Part shown: in pieces, positions 43,633 through 51,770 of the stretch
Numbering within the stretch: position 1 is the stretch's first letter
How the letters are laid out: each line of letters opens with the position of its first letter
NCBI GenBank assembly: GCA_937928165.1
Contig: CALFVT010000002.1
Coordinates: 248,001 to 312,000 of the forward strand
Direction: 5' to 3'
Source of the DNA: an uncultured Caulobacterales bacterium
Lineage (GTDB): Bacteria > Pseudomonadota > Alphaproteobacteria > Caulobacterales > Maricaulaceae
DNA: 64,000 bases
The notes under the pieces: generated by a model
Told to the model about the DNA's origin: nothing
Databases searched by the model: none
What the model saw: only the letters and a program-made list of their open reading frames with translations
Program-made: the position numbers and the translations under genes

Positions 43633-44553
43633 ATGACTGATGATGAAACCATAAGTAATGCCGCAGTAAAGGCTGAAACGGCGCTGCCCGAAGCGGAAAG
43701 GACTGAGGCGGACTTGCACGATATCGCAGAGCGGCAAGATATGTCTGGGCCGCGTAAGGGCTTAGGCATTGCCGCCATATGTCTGGGATTTATGATAGCC
43801 TTATGTGCGGGCGGATTAGGCGGGTTTGCGGCGCATGAATATTTCAAAACTCCGCTCCCTGATATCCCAGATTTTTCTCAAGATATTAAAACGCTTGAAG
43901 AAACTATAAGCGAACAGGCCGCGCAGCTTAAGCAGCTGGAGGCGCGCCGCAAAGCGCAAACCACGAAAACGGTGCGGAATTTGAAAGCCGTAGAGGATAA
44001 ATGGCAAGAAGAGCTGCGGGCTTTGGACAATAAAATTAAGACGGCCAGCTTATCTGCTGCGGTTCCGGTGCATGAAAACCCTATTGATGAGCCGGCCACA
44101 AGTAGATGTGATGAAAATGAGATGCCTATTGAAGCGTTGACGGATCCACGCCCGGAGCTTTTAGCTGCCGTAGACCGTGTTCGCCGCCGCCTTAATGAAG
44201 ATATGGCGGCTATTAAAACCCGGCTTGAGCGCCTTGAAGCCCAAGCCCAAAGAGGAATTGATAATGCTTCTGGCAACGTCCTTGCGCCGCAAGAACCTTT
44301 CCCTTTGCAAGAGATTATAGATAGTCTTGATGATGCGGACATGCCGGCTACGGCGCAGAATTGGTGGAATAAACTCTTGCGTAAACATATCTCCGTGAAG
44401 CGCATAGATCGCACCCAAGCAGCGGCCCGCCTTCGGGATATTGAGGCCGCTATTTTAATACAGGATTGGGAGCAAGCGCAAAGCCTGTCGTCCGCCCTAC
44501 CCGAGCCCGCCCGTCAGGCCGTGCAAGAATGGATTGCGAGAGCGCGCCGCTAA
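43633..44553 (+). CDS. Mitofilin (Mic60)-like inner-membrane protein
   Basis: A 306-residue protein with one transmembrane helix (~44-68, GIAAICLGFMIALCAGGLGG), a coiled coil (~80-150, EETISEQAAQLKQLEARRKAQ) and a C-terminal domain (~175-306) ending DWEQAQSLSSALPEPARQAVQEW, the place of the mitofilin signature. Alphaproteobacterial Mic60 homologues occupy exactly this hemC-hemD-x-hemY locus and shape intracytoplasmic or inner membranes in some species. The sequence is shorter than the usual 350-450 residues. The membrane-shaping role is extrapolated from the family. Confidence 0.72.
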   Translation: MTDDETISNAAVKAETALPEAERTEADLHDIAERQDMSGPRKGLGIAAICLGFMIALCAGGLGGFAAHEYFKTPLPDIPDFSQDIKTLEETISEQAAQLKQLEARRKAQTTKTVRNLKAVEDKWQEELRALDNKIKTASLSAAVPVHENPIDEPATSRCDENEMPIEALTDPRPELLAAVDRVRRRLNEDMAAIKTRLERLEAQAQRGIDNASGNVLAPQEPFPLQEIIDSLDDADMPATAQNWWNKLLRKHISVKRIDRTQAAARLRDIEAAILIQDWEQAQSLSSALPEPARQAVQEWIARARR

Positions 44554-44598
44554 GCCTATATCATAAGCAGCCTTAAAACCCATTAGGGAGGATATCAC

Positions 44599-46128
44599 AT
44601 GATGAAATATGTCATTGCTGTATTAGTATTTGTTGCTGCACTCGCGGGGGTGCTGCTTTTTATCGGTGATGACCCGTCTGTGAGCATAAGTTCTGTCGGG
44701 GCGGCGAGTGGGCTGAAAGCCAAACTTAATTTTGAAGCCCAATTTAGCTGGCAGGCCGTGATTGTTATGGCAACGCTTTTTGTTATTGGCTTACTTATTT
44801 TTTGGTCATTTTTGACATGGCTCTGGCGCTTGCCTGGCCGCTTTAAAACGGGCCAAGGCCTGCGCCGGGGGGCACGGGCGATTGACGCTATTGAAGAGGC
44901 GCTTTTGGCCGGTGCAGATGGTGATGCGGATAACGCCCGTAAAAAAGCCGCCAAAGCGCAGAGCCTTATAAAGAGCCCTATTTTGGGTCATTTAATTGGA
45001 GCCCAGACGGCGGAAGCGGCGGGAGATATTGACCAAGCGGCCGTGCATTACGAAGCTTTGCGGACAACGCCTCGTACCCGCGCGATTGCGGAAAAGGGTC
45101 TTGTGCGGCAATCTATGGCCCGCGGAAAACTTGCGGATGTGATTACGCGGGCCGGGGCGGCTTTTAACCAAGATAAACCTGCCACATGGGCGTTTGATCC
45201 GCTGTTTCGCGCGCGGGTGATGAACGGTGATTGGCAAGAGGCCAGCGAGGTTTTATCCAAAGCGGTCAAGCGCGGCCTTATTGAAAAAGACCCTGCCCGC
45301 CGCCGCCGGGCCGTGTTGATGACCGCCGAAGCCCAGCGTATTTTGCGCATGGAGGATTTAGGCCGCAGCGATCATAAGGATAAAATGCGCGGTTTGGCGA
45401 TTGGCGCTGCTAATGAAAGCCCTGATTTCGCCCCGGCGATAGCTCTGGCCACGCAAATATTATCGGAGCAAAAAGAGGTTAAACAAGCTTCAAAACTCAT
45501 TGAAAAAGCATGGGCAAAATCGCCGCATCCGGCATTGGCACTGGCCTATCGTGATCTTTATCAAAAAGCCTCTGCGCGGGAGAAGGCTAAACGGGTGGCC
45601 TCTTTAATTAAGCAAAACCCAGACCACCGAGAAAGTACCATACTCCAAGTCGAAGCGGCGCTAGATAAGGGTGATTTTGTCCAAGGCTGGTCTTTACTGA
45701 ACCCCCTTGTGAGCGAAAACCCAACGGCGCGGCTCTGTGCTTTGGCGGCGCGAGCAGAGGACGGCCTATCTAACCCGGCGGATGCGCGCATGTGGCTGGA
45801 GCGCGGGGTGAGCGCGCCGAGCGAGGCGGATTGGTCAGACCTTGATCCTGAAGGTAGCGGCTTTGATTACACCGTGCGTGACTGGCAGCGCCTTGTCTTT
45901 ACCTTTGGCGATACGGGGGAGTTGATACATCCGCGCCTTGAAGCGGGGGCCGCAAAGAAAACTTTGCACGGTGCGGCGGTACTGGCCGGGGCGGCGGACG
46001 CATCTCAACTAAGTGATAAGGATATAGGCGAAAGTGAGGGCCTTCAAAAAGAGCCTTTAATCGAGCCTGACCTTGCGGACCGTCTTGATAATTTACTCGA
46101 AAGTGCCAAGCAGCCAAAAGAGTCTTAA
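44599..46128 (+). CDS. hemY: HemY-family TPR membrane protein
   Basis: A 509-residue inner-membrane protein of the alphaproteobacterial HemY type (not the haem-synthesis oxidase of Bacillus). Two transmembrane helices (~2-22 and ~52-75) are followed by TPR-like helices, including LLAGADGDADNARKKAAKAQSLI, PILGHLIGAQTAEAAGDIDQAAVHYEAL and KASKLIEKAWAKSPHPALALAYRDL, and a C-terminal low-complexity acidic tail. It usually follows the haem genes, and its exact role remains unknown. A GGAGG ribosome binding site precedes ATG 44599. Confidence 0.9.
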   Translation: MMKYVIAVLVFVAALAGVLLFIGDDPSVSISSVGAASGLKAKLNFEAQFSWQAVIVMATLFVIGLLIFWSFLTWLWRLPGRFKTGQGLRRGARAIDAIEEALLAGADGDADNARKKAAKAQSLIKSPILGHLIGAQTAEAAGDIDQAAVHYEALRTTPRTRAIAEKGLVRQSMARGKLADVITRAGAAFNQDKPATWAFDPLFRARVMNGDWQEASEVLSKAVKRGLIEKDPARRRRAVLMTAEAQRILRMEDLGRSDHKDKMRGLAIGAANESPDFAPAIALATQILSEQKEVKQASKLIEKAWAKSPHPALALAYRDLYQKASAREKAKRVASLIKQNPDHRESTILQVEAALDKGDFVQGWSLLNPLVSENPTARLCALAARAEDGLSNPADARMWLERGVSAPSEADWSDLDPEGSGFDYTVRDWQRLVFTFGDTGELIHPRLEAGAAKKTLHGAAVLAGAADASQLSDKDIGESEGLQKEPLIEPDLADRLDNLLESAKQPKES

Positions 46129-46217
46129 AACATTTATAAGTGCTATTGAGTTTATTTTTATTTGTGCGAAAGCGAAAACTCCAAGATGTTGCACGATGGC
46201 CTTATGGGGTTAGGAGC

Positions 46218-46682
46218 CTAGTAAGGTTCACCATTTCGGCGGGCAAAGTTCCGTTTAGCTGTGCCGTTAGCCGTAATTTTAAGATCAATATCGGGATAAA
46301 TGACATTATCATTTTCAGGCCTACGGCTGCCGATTACAAGAAATATGACGTCCGTTGAGCTGTTATTCACAAGATGATGGGCGTTTCCATCTCCCGCCTT
46401 ATGAGTCATAATGCTTCCCGGATTAAGGCTATGCTCACCGTCATCATCAATCAGGGTTGGATGGCCTGCGAGGATATAGCAGAACTCATCTTCCGCGCTA
46501 TGGGTATGTCTTTGAGAAGCCCATGCGCCGGGGGGTAATGTCACCAGATTAGCCCCAAATTGCGTAAGCCCGCCTGCATCTCCAAGGGCAGCGACATGGC
46601 GGCTTGCGCATTGTTTTTGATAAGGGGCTGGATAGCTGGCCCCGATTTTCTGCGGGGCCGCCTTGGGGTCAATGATAGGCAT
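46218..46682 (-). CDS. Cupin-domain protein
   Basis: A 154-residue small-barrel protein with the cupin motif 1 pattern GAWASQRHTHSAEDEFCYILAGHP (His and Glu metal ligands) and motif 2 NPGSIMTHKAGDGNAHHLVNNS. Function could be metal-dependent catalysis or sensing; no substrate evident. It is coupled to terC (TAATG overlap of one base), so the two are co-transcribed. Confidence 0.85.
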   Translation of the reverse strand: MPIIDPKAAPQKIGASYPAPYQKQCASRHVAALGDAGGLTQFGANLVTLPPGAWASQRHTHSAEDEFCYILAGHPTLIDDDGEHSLNPGSIMTHKAGDGNAHHLVNNSSTDVIFLVIGSRRPENDNVIYPDIDLKITANGTAKRNFARRNGEPY

Positions 46683-47557
46683 TAATGGCCCATATGTTTA
46701 TCAACGGCGGCGAGGCCGGCATCTGCTGCATTATTAGAAACAAGTTCCGCCTCGCGCTGTTTCCACAGGCGCTTTTGATATTTATTGGATAGAATATCTG
46801 TGACCACTAGAACGAAAATTACAAGATAGAATGTCGATTTACTCATGGCGTCGATCTTAAAGCCGAAGAGTTTAAGATGGGCGAGATGTGCTCCTTCTGT
46901 AACCAAAAGCACCCCAACAAGAAAAAGAATAAACAAGCCTAAAACTTGATACATGCGGTTCTTCTTTAGGAAATCGGTCACGGCGTCTGCGAGTAAAATC
47001 ATCGCAATACCAGAGGCGATAATGGCAATAACCATCAGCGGCACTTGGTAGGACACCATGCCTGTCACCTCGTCTTTGACGCTGGCAATGGCCATGGCGG
47101 AGAGTATAGAGTCAAAAGAGAACACAAGGTTCATCATCACAATCAAAGCAATCGCACCGGTGACGCTACGTGAGCCGGAGCCTTCGCTATGTTCAATATG
47201 GTCGACGACTAACAGGTGATTAATCTCTTTAATCGCAGTGTAGATAATAAAGGCGCCGCCAAATAGGGTTACAAGGGCCTGCATGGTAAACTCGCCGTGG
47301 ATGATATTGCCAATATGTAGGTTAAATAGCGGTTTTGCGAGGGCGCCAAACAAGGCGACAATAATGAAGAGTAAGACAATACGGAACACAACCGCAAGGC
47401 CAATACCCCATTGGCGTACTTTACGGGCGTCTTTGGTATTGCCAACCTTATTACTTTCAATCGCAATATAGAGCAGATTATCAAAGCCTAAGACAGCTTG
47501 TAATAAGATAAGCATAAACAGCGTAAATAACGCCTCAAGTGTTAATAATTCCGCCAT
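46682..47557 (-). CDS. TerC-family membrane protein
   Basis: A 291-residue TerC-type integral membrane protein with about seven helices. AVLGFDNLLYIAIESNKV carries the family's acidic/Asn cluster in the first helix, and GAIALIVMMNLVFSFDSILSAMAIA the second FDS motif; ADAVTDFLKKNRMYQVLGLFILFLVG is typical. TerC proteins are linked to metal (manganese) export during protein secretion, and to tellurite resistance. The start at 47557 has GGAGGAC upstream; an ATG at 47569 overlaps that site. No yybP-ykoY manganese riboswitch is apparent. Upstream of, and coupled to, the cupin gene. Confidence 0.9.
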   Translation of the reverse strand: MAELLTLEALFTLFMLILLQAVLGFDNLLYIAIESNKVGNTKDARKVRQWGIGLAVVFRIVLLFIIVALFGALAKPLFNLHIGNIIHGEFTMQALVTLFGGAFIIYTAIKEINHLLVVDHIEHSEGSGSRSVTGAIALIVMMNLVFSFDSILSAMAIASVKDEVTGMVSYQVPLMVIAIIASGIAMILLADAVTDFLKKNRMYQVLGLFILFLVGVLLVTEGAHLAHLKLFGFKIDAMSKSTFYLVIFVLVVTDILSNKYQKRLWKQREAELVSNNAADAGLAAVDKHMGH

Positions 47558-47735
47558 GATGTCCTCCATATTTATGCCTTAATGACGCATGTTAGGTGAT
47601 TTGAAAAGAGGGGAGGACAGGGAAGGCCTCCATTATTGGGGCCCAAGCCAGTATTTATTGGCTTTAACCTTGCGCCCTATTGACCTATCGGCGTAAGACT
47701 GGCCCATAATTCGGGTTTGATAAAAGGATATACCC

Positions 47736-48521
47736 ATGAAACTTAATTCTGATATAGCTGCGATTGTGACAGGCGGCGCATCGGGGCTTGGCGAAGCGGC
47801 CGCGCGGCTGCTGGCCTCAAAAGGCGTTAAAACAGGTATTTTTGATTTTAATAAAGAACGTGGCCAAGCTGTAGCCGATGAAATCGGCGCGATTTTTGCC
47901 CATGTGAATGTAGCCGATGAAAAAATGGTTCGCGCGGGCTTTGATATGATACGTGCTGCCAATGGCCAAGAACGTATTATGATTAATGCGGCAGGGATTG
48001 GCCTAGGTATGAAAACCGCATCGCGTAACCGCAATAGCGGGGAGGTTATGGCCCATGATATCGAAGCCTTTCGGCGGGTTCTGGATATAAATCTTTTTGG
48101 TACGTTTTTATGTGCCTCTCAATCGGCGGCAGGTATGATGTTGATTGACCCGCTGGAGCCCGACGGGGAACGCGGGGTAATTATCAACACAGCCTCTGTG
48201 GCGGCGCAGGACGGGCAAATTGGGCAGCTCGCTTATGCGGCGTCAAAAGGCGGCATATTATCTATGGCCCTGCCTATGGCGCGGGATTTGGCGCGGGAAG
48301 GTATTCGGGCTAATACGATCCTACCAGGCTTTTTTGAAACGCCTATTTATGAGCAGATGAAACCCGAAGTGAAAGATAATCTGCGGGCCCATCTTCAATT
48401 TCCAACCCGTTTCGGGGAGCCCCGTGAATATGCAGAGTTGGCAGAGTTTTTAATTAATCAAAGCTATATGAACGCGGAATATATCCGAATGGATGCCGGC
48501 GCGAGAATGCCGCCGCGCTAA
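47736..48521 (+). CDS. SDR family oxidoreductase
   Basis: A classical short-chain dehydrogenase, 261 residues. NAD site VTGGASGLGEAAARLLAS, NAAGIG, catalytic Ser in INTASVAAQ, and YAASKGG with the Tyr/Lys pair are intact. DFNKERGQA after the first strand favours NAD. It is close to the 3-hydroxyacyl-CoA dehydrogenase type 2 (HSD10) group, so beta-oxidation or keto-acyl reduction is likely but unproven. Convergent with the PiT gene, with a terminator between. Confidence 0.9.
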   Translation: MKLNSDIAAIVTGGASGLGEAAARLLASKGVKTGIFDFNKERGQAVADEIGAIFAHVNVADEKMVRAGFDMIRAANGQERIMINAAGIGLGMKTASRNRNSGEVMAHDIEAFRRVLDINLFGTFLCASQSAAGMMLIDPLEPDGERGVIINTASVAAQDGQIGQLAYAASKGGILSMALPMARDLAREGIRANTILPGFFETPIYEQMKPEVKDNLRAHLQFPTRFGEPREYAELAEFLINQSYMNAEYIRMDAGARMPPR

Positions 48522-48544
48522 GGCTTTCTATTTAAAAACAAAAT

Positions 48545-48572
48545 AAAAGCCGCCTCAATGGGCGGCTTTTTT
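48545..48572 (+). terminator. Bidirectional terminator
   Basis: Ten-base stem AAAAGCCGCC / GGCGGCTTTT with a loop of six bases, then TTTT; the A-run on the other strand makes it work in both directions, ending the SDR and PiT transcripts. Confidence 0.85.
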
Positions 48573-48592
48573 ATGAGGTGATGGGGTTTATT

Positions 48593-49975
48593 TTAGGCTG
48601 AGGGCGGCATTACAAAGAAGACAACCGCTGCGATAAATAATATCCCGCCGGTGGCTGCGGTGCGAATTTTCGAATCTTGCTTCATGAGGAAGAAAGCAAC
48701 TGGCACAAGTAGTAAATTCGCTGTCAAAATAAAGATTTGATAAGATGAGGACAATGCCGCGCTCTCTTTCCCGGACAATGCCTCTGCAAGGCGCGGTAGA
48801 CCAACGGCCATATCGATTGAAATTACCAGACCGATAAAAGCTTTGGCCGCATCAGAGACAGTTAGGCGCGTGGTCTTGATGATATCCATCCCCCGGTCAA
48901 GCAAGGTAAAGCCATATTCACGGCCCGCCATTAATCCGAGGAACACAAATGTTGTACTCATGGGGATGGCAGAGACCTCTTTGAAGAAGAATAATAAGCA
49001 GGCATAGGTGAAGTCAATTAATGTCGCAGAGCGAATATCAGTCACGGCCGTTTTAGCTTTTAAGATTTTTTGAACGGGACCGCCTTTATTCCAAAAGGTA
49101 TAGGCGAGCAGACCAAGGATGGCGATCATGCCAATAAAGCTCTCGACCGCAGATAGTTGGCGCGGTAAGAAAACAAAGATATTGGCGAAGTCTTGAATAA
49201 GCCAAACAGACCAAAGATAACCCGTTGTGACCCACTGCAAGATGACCCAATATGAGGCATTGCCGAATTTACGCGACACCGCGTAGATAATGCCTTCAAT
49301 GATAAAGCCGCTTAGGGCAATATAAGGGGCATAAGCTTTATATTTAGCAATTACGCCGAGGCCTTTATTACAAGCTTTAATTTCTTTGGCGTCGCTTAGA
49401 GCGGCTGGATCACAGTTAATCAGCATATCAGGGATGAAATAAACCCCGATGGCAATGATTATCCCCATTATAGAGGCCAGTCCCCAAGGAGCGCGGCTGG
49501 CGGGGTCAGACTCTTTAAAATACTTTTCAAGGGTGCGGGATAAAATCAGGTAGAGCCCAAGGCCAACAACAAAGGCAAGAGCGTAGCCCGTTAAAGATTT
49601 CTGCAACATGGATGTCATGCCGCCGACCGTGGCAAAAACGGTGAGAACCATGAAAGATGTGGAGACCGGAATGCCAAAGCGCGTGATGACGACAAGAGCG
49701 AGCGGCGGCAGGGTATGATACCACTGTATCCCCCCCTCGGGCCAAGGGTATTTCTTAGCATTTGACAGGCGGCCCCAAGATGGATCGCCCTCATATATAA
49801 TCCAGCCATAAGTAAAGGTTAAAACTAAAATAGAGCCAGCAAAAAGGAAGAGCCAGAACCAATGTAGTTTTGAGTTTGAATTTATGAATGTGCCCAAAGT
49901 TTGAAGAGCGTCATTTCCAACAACGGCATAAGCCGCAAAGAAAAAGCCTAAAGCGGCAAAAATGGAGATTTCCAT
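48593..49975 (-). CDS. PiT-family inorganic phosphate transporter-like protein
   Basis: A 460-residue membrane protein with about ten helices. GNDALQTLGTFI at residue ~20 and KEVSAIPMSTTFVFLGLMAG in the second half correspond to the PiT signatures (GxNDxxNxxGT-type and the inverted-repeat partner), so low-affinity phosphate or cation-phosphate uptake is expected. A PHO-box-like sequence (16 of 18 matches) lies 93 bases upstream. It belongs to a group of porin, small protein and transporter on the minus strand, though they may have separate promoters. Confidence 0.8.
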   Translation of the reverse strand: MEISIFAALGFFFAAYAVVGNDALQTLGTFINSNSKLHWFWLFLFAGSILVLTFTYGWIIYEGDPSWGRLSNAKKYPWPEGGIQWYHTLPPLALVVITRFGIPVSTSFMVLTVFATVGGMTSMLQKSLTGYALAFVVGLGLYLILSRTLEKYFKESDPASRAPWGLASIMGIIIAIGVYFIPDMLINCDPAALSDAKEIKACNKGLGVIAKYKAYAPYIALSGFIIEGIIYAVSRKFGNASYWVILQWVTTGYLWSVWLIQDFANIFVFLPRQLSAVESFIGMIAILGLLAYTFWNKGGPVQKILKAKTAVTDIRSATLIDFTYACLLFFFKEVSAIPMSTTFVFLGLMAGREYGFTLLDRGMDIIKTTRLTVSDAAKAFIGLVISIDMAVGLPRLAEALSGKESAALSSSYQIFILTANLLLVPVAFFLMKQDSKIRTAATGGILFIAAVVFFVMPPSA

Positions 49976-50067
49976 GATAAGTCTAACCTCAATGTAATAA
50001 TAGAGGCGGCTTATCTATAAAATAAGACAGTTTTTGTTATATTATTTGAAGGAATATTGAATAATTT

Positions 50068-50085
50068 ATGTCAGATATATGACGG
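50068..50085 (-). promoter_or_regulatory. PHO-box-like site upstream of PiT
   Basis: On the minus strand the sequence CCGTCATATATCTGACAT matches the E. coli PHO box CTGTCATAWAWCTGTCAY at 16 of 18 positions, two 7-bp half-sites spaced by four bases. It lies upstream of the transporter and suggests PhoB-controlled expression. It partly overlaps a hairpin at 50077-50101. Confidence 0.55.
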
Positions 50086-50101
50086 GGAAGCCCCGCCATA
50101 T
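50077..50101 (-). terminator. Hairpin after small ORF
   Basis: An interrupted stem of 10 pairs (ATATG-A-CGGGG / CCCCG-C-CATAT with one A-C mismatch) and an AAG loop. It has no T-run on the minus side, so termination is only possible; it may also be a regulatory structure since it overlaps the PHO-box-like site. Confidence 0.4.
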
Positions 50102-50121
50102 TTGTGTTAAGTTATGAACCC

Positions 50122-50265
50122 CTATAGGCTTTGGGTCAAAAGCGTGCTGCCAATGACAACTGCCGAGATAAGGCCTGTGATAATATAACGCCCAAGTTTT
50201 TGCGGCGCTTCGTTTTGTGTTTCGTTTGTCATGCCTTTTAGCAAGATACGTTCTGAAATATACAT
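50122..50265 (-). CDS. Small single-pass membrane protein, 47 aa
   Basis: The start is ATG 50265, with an AAAGGAG ribosome binding site eight bases before it. The product has a polar N-terminal part (MYISERILLKGMTNETQNEA) and one predicted helix, YIITGLISAVVIGSTLLT, near the C-terminus. An internal ATG at 50232 would give 36 residues. It sits between an OprO/P-type porin and a PiT transporter with PHO-box-like sites around it. No family is recognised. It may be a phosphate-responsive small protein; a chance ORF cannot be excluded. Confidence 0.5.
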   Translation of the reverse strand: MYISERILLKGMTNETQNEAPQKLGRYIITGLISAVVIGSTLLTQSL

Positions 50266-50278
50266 CGACATCTCCTTT

Positions 50279-50296
50279 GTGAAATATTTATGACAA
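50279..50296 (-). promoter_or_regulatory. PHO-box-like site upstream of small protein
   Basis: On the minus strand TTGTCATAAATATTTCAC matches the PHO consensus at 15 of 18 positions. It is only 13 bases before the small ORF's start, close for a promoter box, so the transcript start or the ORF start may differ. On the plus strand CTGTCACAAAACTGTAGC (50298-50315, also 15 of 18) lies alongside. Confidence 0.4.
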
Positions 50297-50366
50297 TCTG
50301 TCACAAAACTGTAGCATTGTCAAGAAATAGTCACATAAGTGAAATATTAATGTCGTAAAAACATAA

Positions 50367-50399
50367 AAAACGGCCTGGAAAGGGTAGGAGGGCCGTTTT
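50367..50399 (-). terminator. Porin terminator
   Basis: Nine-base stem AAAACGGCC / GGCCGTTTT with a 15-base loop; read on the minus strand it ends in TTTTTTATG. It follows the OprO/P-type porin directly. Confidence 0.75.
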
Positions 50400-50428
50400 G
50401 ATGTTGATGTTAGGTGTAAAGATTAAGC

Positions 50429-51562
50429 TTAGAAATCGAGCTGTAAGCGGGTGACAAGGCCTTGTCCGCCCTCGCGGCTTCCGTTTTCTGCATCAAGGTT
50501 AAAATAATTCAGCGCAAGGCGCGTATTATTGCTCATCCACCAATTCACACCCGCCACATAGGTGTCGAGTTCTCCGCCGATAATACCGTTATCATTTTGG
50601 TCAATTCTATCAAAGCGCGCAACAAAAGAGACGGCGCCGTAGCCGCCTTCTCCAAGGGATTTGTTAACTTTGGTACGTTTAAATACACCGTCTTTATAGG
50701 GCTGCTTGCCGCCAACAATATAACCAACTTCGGCTGAAAAAGCGTCAAAAGTCGCGTCTGGATTGCCTGTGCTGCCATTGGCATCAAGGACGGCATATTC
50801 ACCGGCAGCCCAAAAGCCTTTATGTATAGCAGCAAGCTCAAAGCCGTAAAAACTATCATTATCAATAAAGCGTGGGGTTTCAATAATGCGCTCTGATGTC
50901 ACATGGGTAAAGGGGCGTTGACGCAGGCGGATGTCTTGCTCCGTGCCGCCAATTTCCCGGTAACGCCATGATGCACCGAGGTGAACAACTGTATCTTTGG
51001 TTTTAATCGGGTTAAATGCCCCGCGCGCGGCAAAGGCGCGGCCTTCGTCAATTCCGCCGTCTGCATTGGCATTGGTCGTAAACGCGCCGACTTGGACAAT
51101 ATAGTTCTTGCCTTTATTTTGAATTTCAACACCGACGCGGCGGTTAAGCTCCCACGCATCTGTAAAGGCGGCGCGCTCAATGGTATGCAGGGTATTGGAT
51201 GAGGCGGCCTCTTCGAGGGAGTTTTGGGTTTTAAAATGACCAATTTTGACCCGCCAGCGCGAATCTGGCAAAGCGTAAGAGACATAGGCATCTTCGATAT
51301 CGATGCCGCCGCCGGATGTATGGTTAAACTCAAGCTTATATTTAGTTTGCGAATTGACATTACCATGAGCCTTGAGACGGGCCCGGCGAATTTCTGTGGC
51401 GTCGATTGTATCATCGGGGCCGTCAAGGTCGGCGAGAGTATATTCAATATGAAGACGTCCGCCAAGCTTGATAGTTAAATCGTCGGACTGAGCCAAAGCA
51501 TGATTTGAAACAGCAAAAAAAGATAAGGCACTGGCTGTACCCAAAAGACATAAACGCTTCAC
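50429..51562 (-). CDS. OprO/OprP-type phosphate-selective porin
   Basis: A 377-residue outer-membrane beta-barrel protein with a signal peptide (to about NHALAQ). The pattern KLGGRLHIEYTLADLDG, EIRRARLKAHGNVNSQTKYKLEFN, IEDAYVSYALPDSRWRVKIGHFKTQNSLEEAAS and the final strand GLVTRLQLDF with terminal Phe are those of the OprO/OprP family. These porins form trimers selective for phosphate or polyphosphate. GTG at 51562 follows AGAGG. A PHO-box-like site lies 51 bases before the start. It likely feeds the PiT-like transporter downstream. Confidence 0.88.
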   Translation of the reverse strand: MKRLCLLGTASALSFFAVSNHALAQSDDLTIKLGGRLHIEYTLADLDGPDDTIDATEIRRARLKAHGNVNSQTKYKLEFNHTSGGGIDIEDAYVSYALPDSRWRVKIGHFKTQNSLEEAASSNTLHTIERAAFTDAWELNRRVGVEIQNKGKNYIVQVGAFTTNANADGGIDEGRAFAARGAFNPIKTKDTVVHLGASWRYREIGGTEQDIRLRQRPFTHVTSERIIETPRFIDNDSFYGFELAAIHKGFWAAGEYAVLDANGSTGNPDATFDAFSAEVGYIVGGKQPYKDGVFKRTKVNKSLGEGGYGAVSFVARFDRIDQNDNGIIGGELDTYVAGVNWWMSNNTRLALNYFNLDAENGSREGGQGLVTRLQLDF

Positions 51563-51612
51563 AACTAACCTCTTAAATTTGTGAATATTTCATATGCCTG
51601 TCTTGCAAGTTT

Positions 51613-51630
51613 GCGACAAAGTCGTGACAG
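51613..51630 (-). promoter_or_regulatory. PHO-box-like site upstream of porin
   Basis: On the minus strand CTGTCACGACTTTGTCGC shows two half-sites with exact 11-bp spacing (13 of 18 matches to the PHO consensus). The spacing and position just upstream of the porin make it a reasonable PhoB site. Confidence 0.4.
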
Positions 51631-51725
51631 CTGCGAAAATTTTATGTGACAGGCAGCGTAATAAAACTGTAAAACTGGTGGCTGTAAGAATTTTTTCAAA
51701 AGGTAATTTGCGTTTGGATATAAAA

Positions 51726-51748
51726 AAACCCGCCTATAAAGCGGGTTT
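51726..51748 (-). terminator. BI-1 gene terminator
   Basis: Eight-base stem AAACCCGC / GCGGGTTT, seven-base loop, then TTTTTTTA on the minus strand. It ends the Bax-inhibitor-1-family transcript before the porin promoter region. Confidence 0.85.
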
Positions 51749-51770
51749 AAAATAAGATTGTTTTTTGAAC

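Noticed and set aside
47558-47735. yybP-ykoY manganese riboswitch before terC
   Set aside because: The leader has a GGAGG/CCTCC inverted repeat, but not the conserved loops of the motif.
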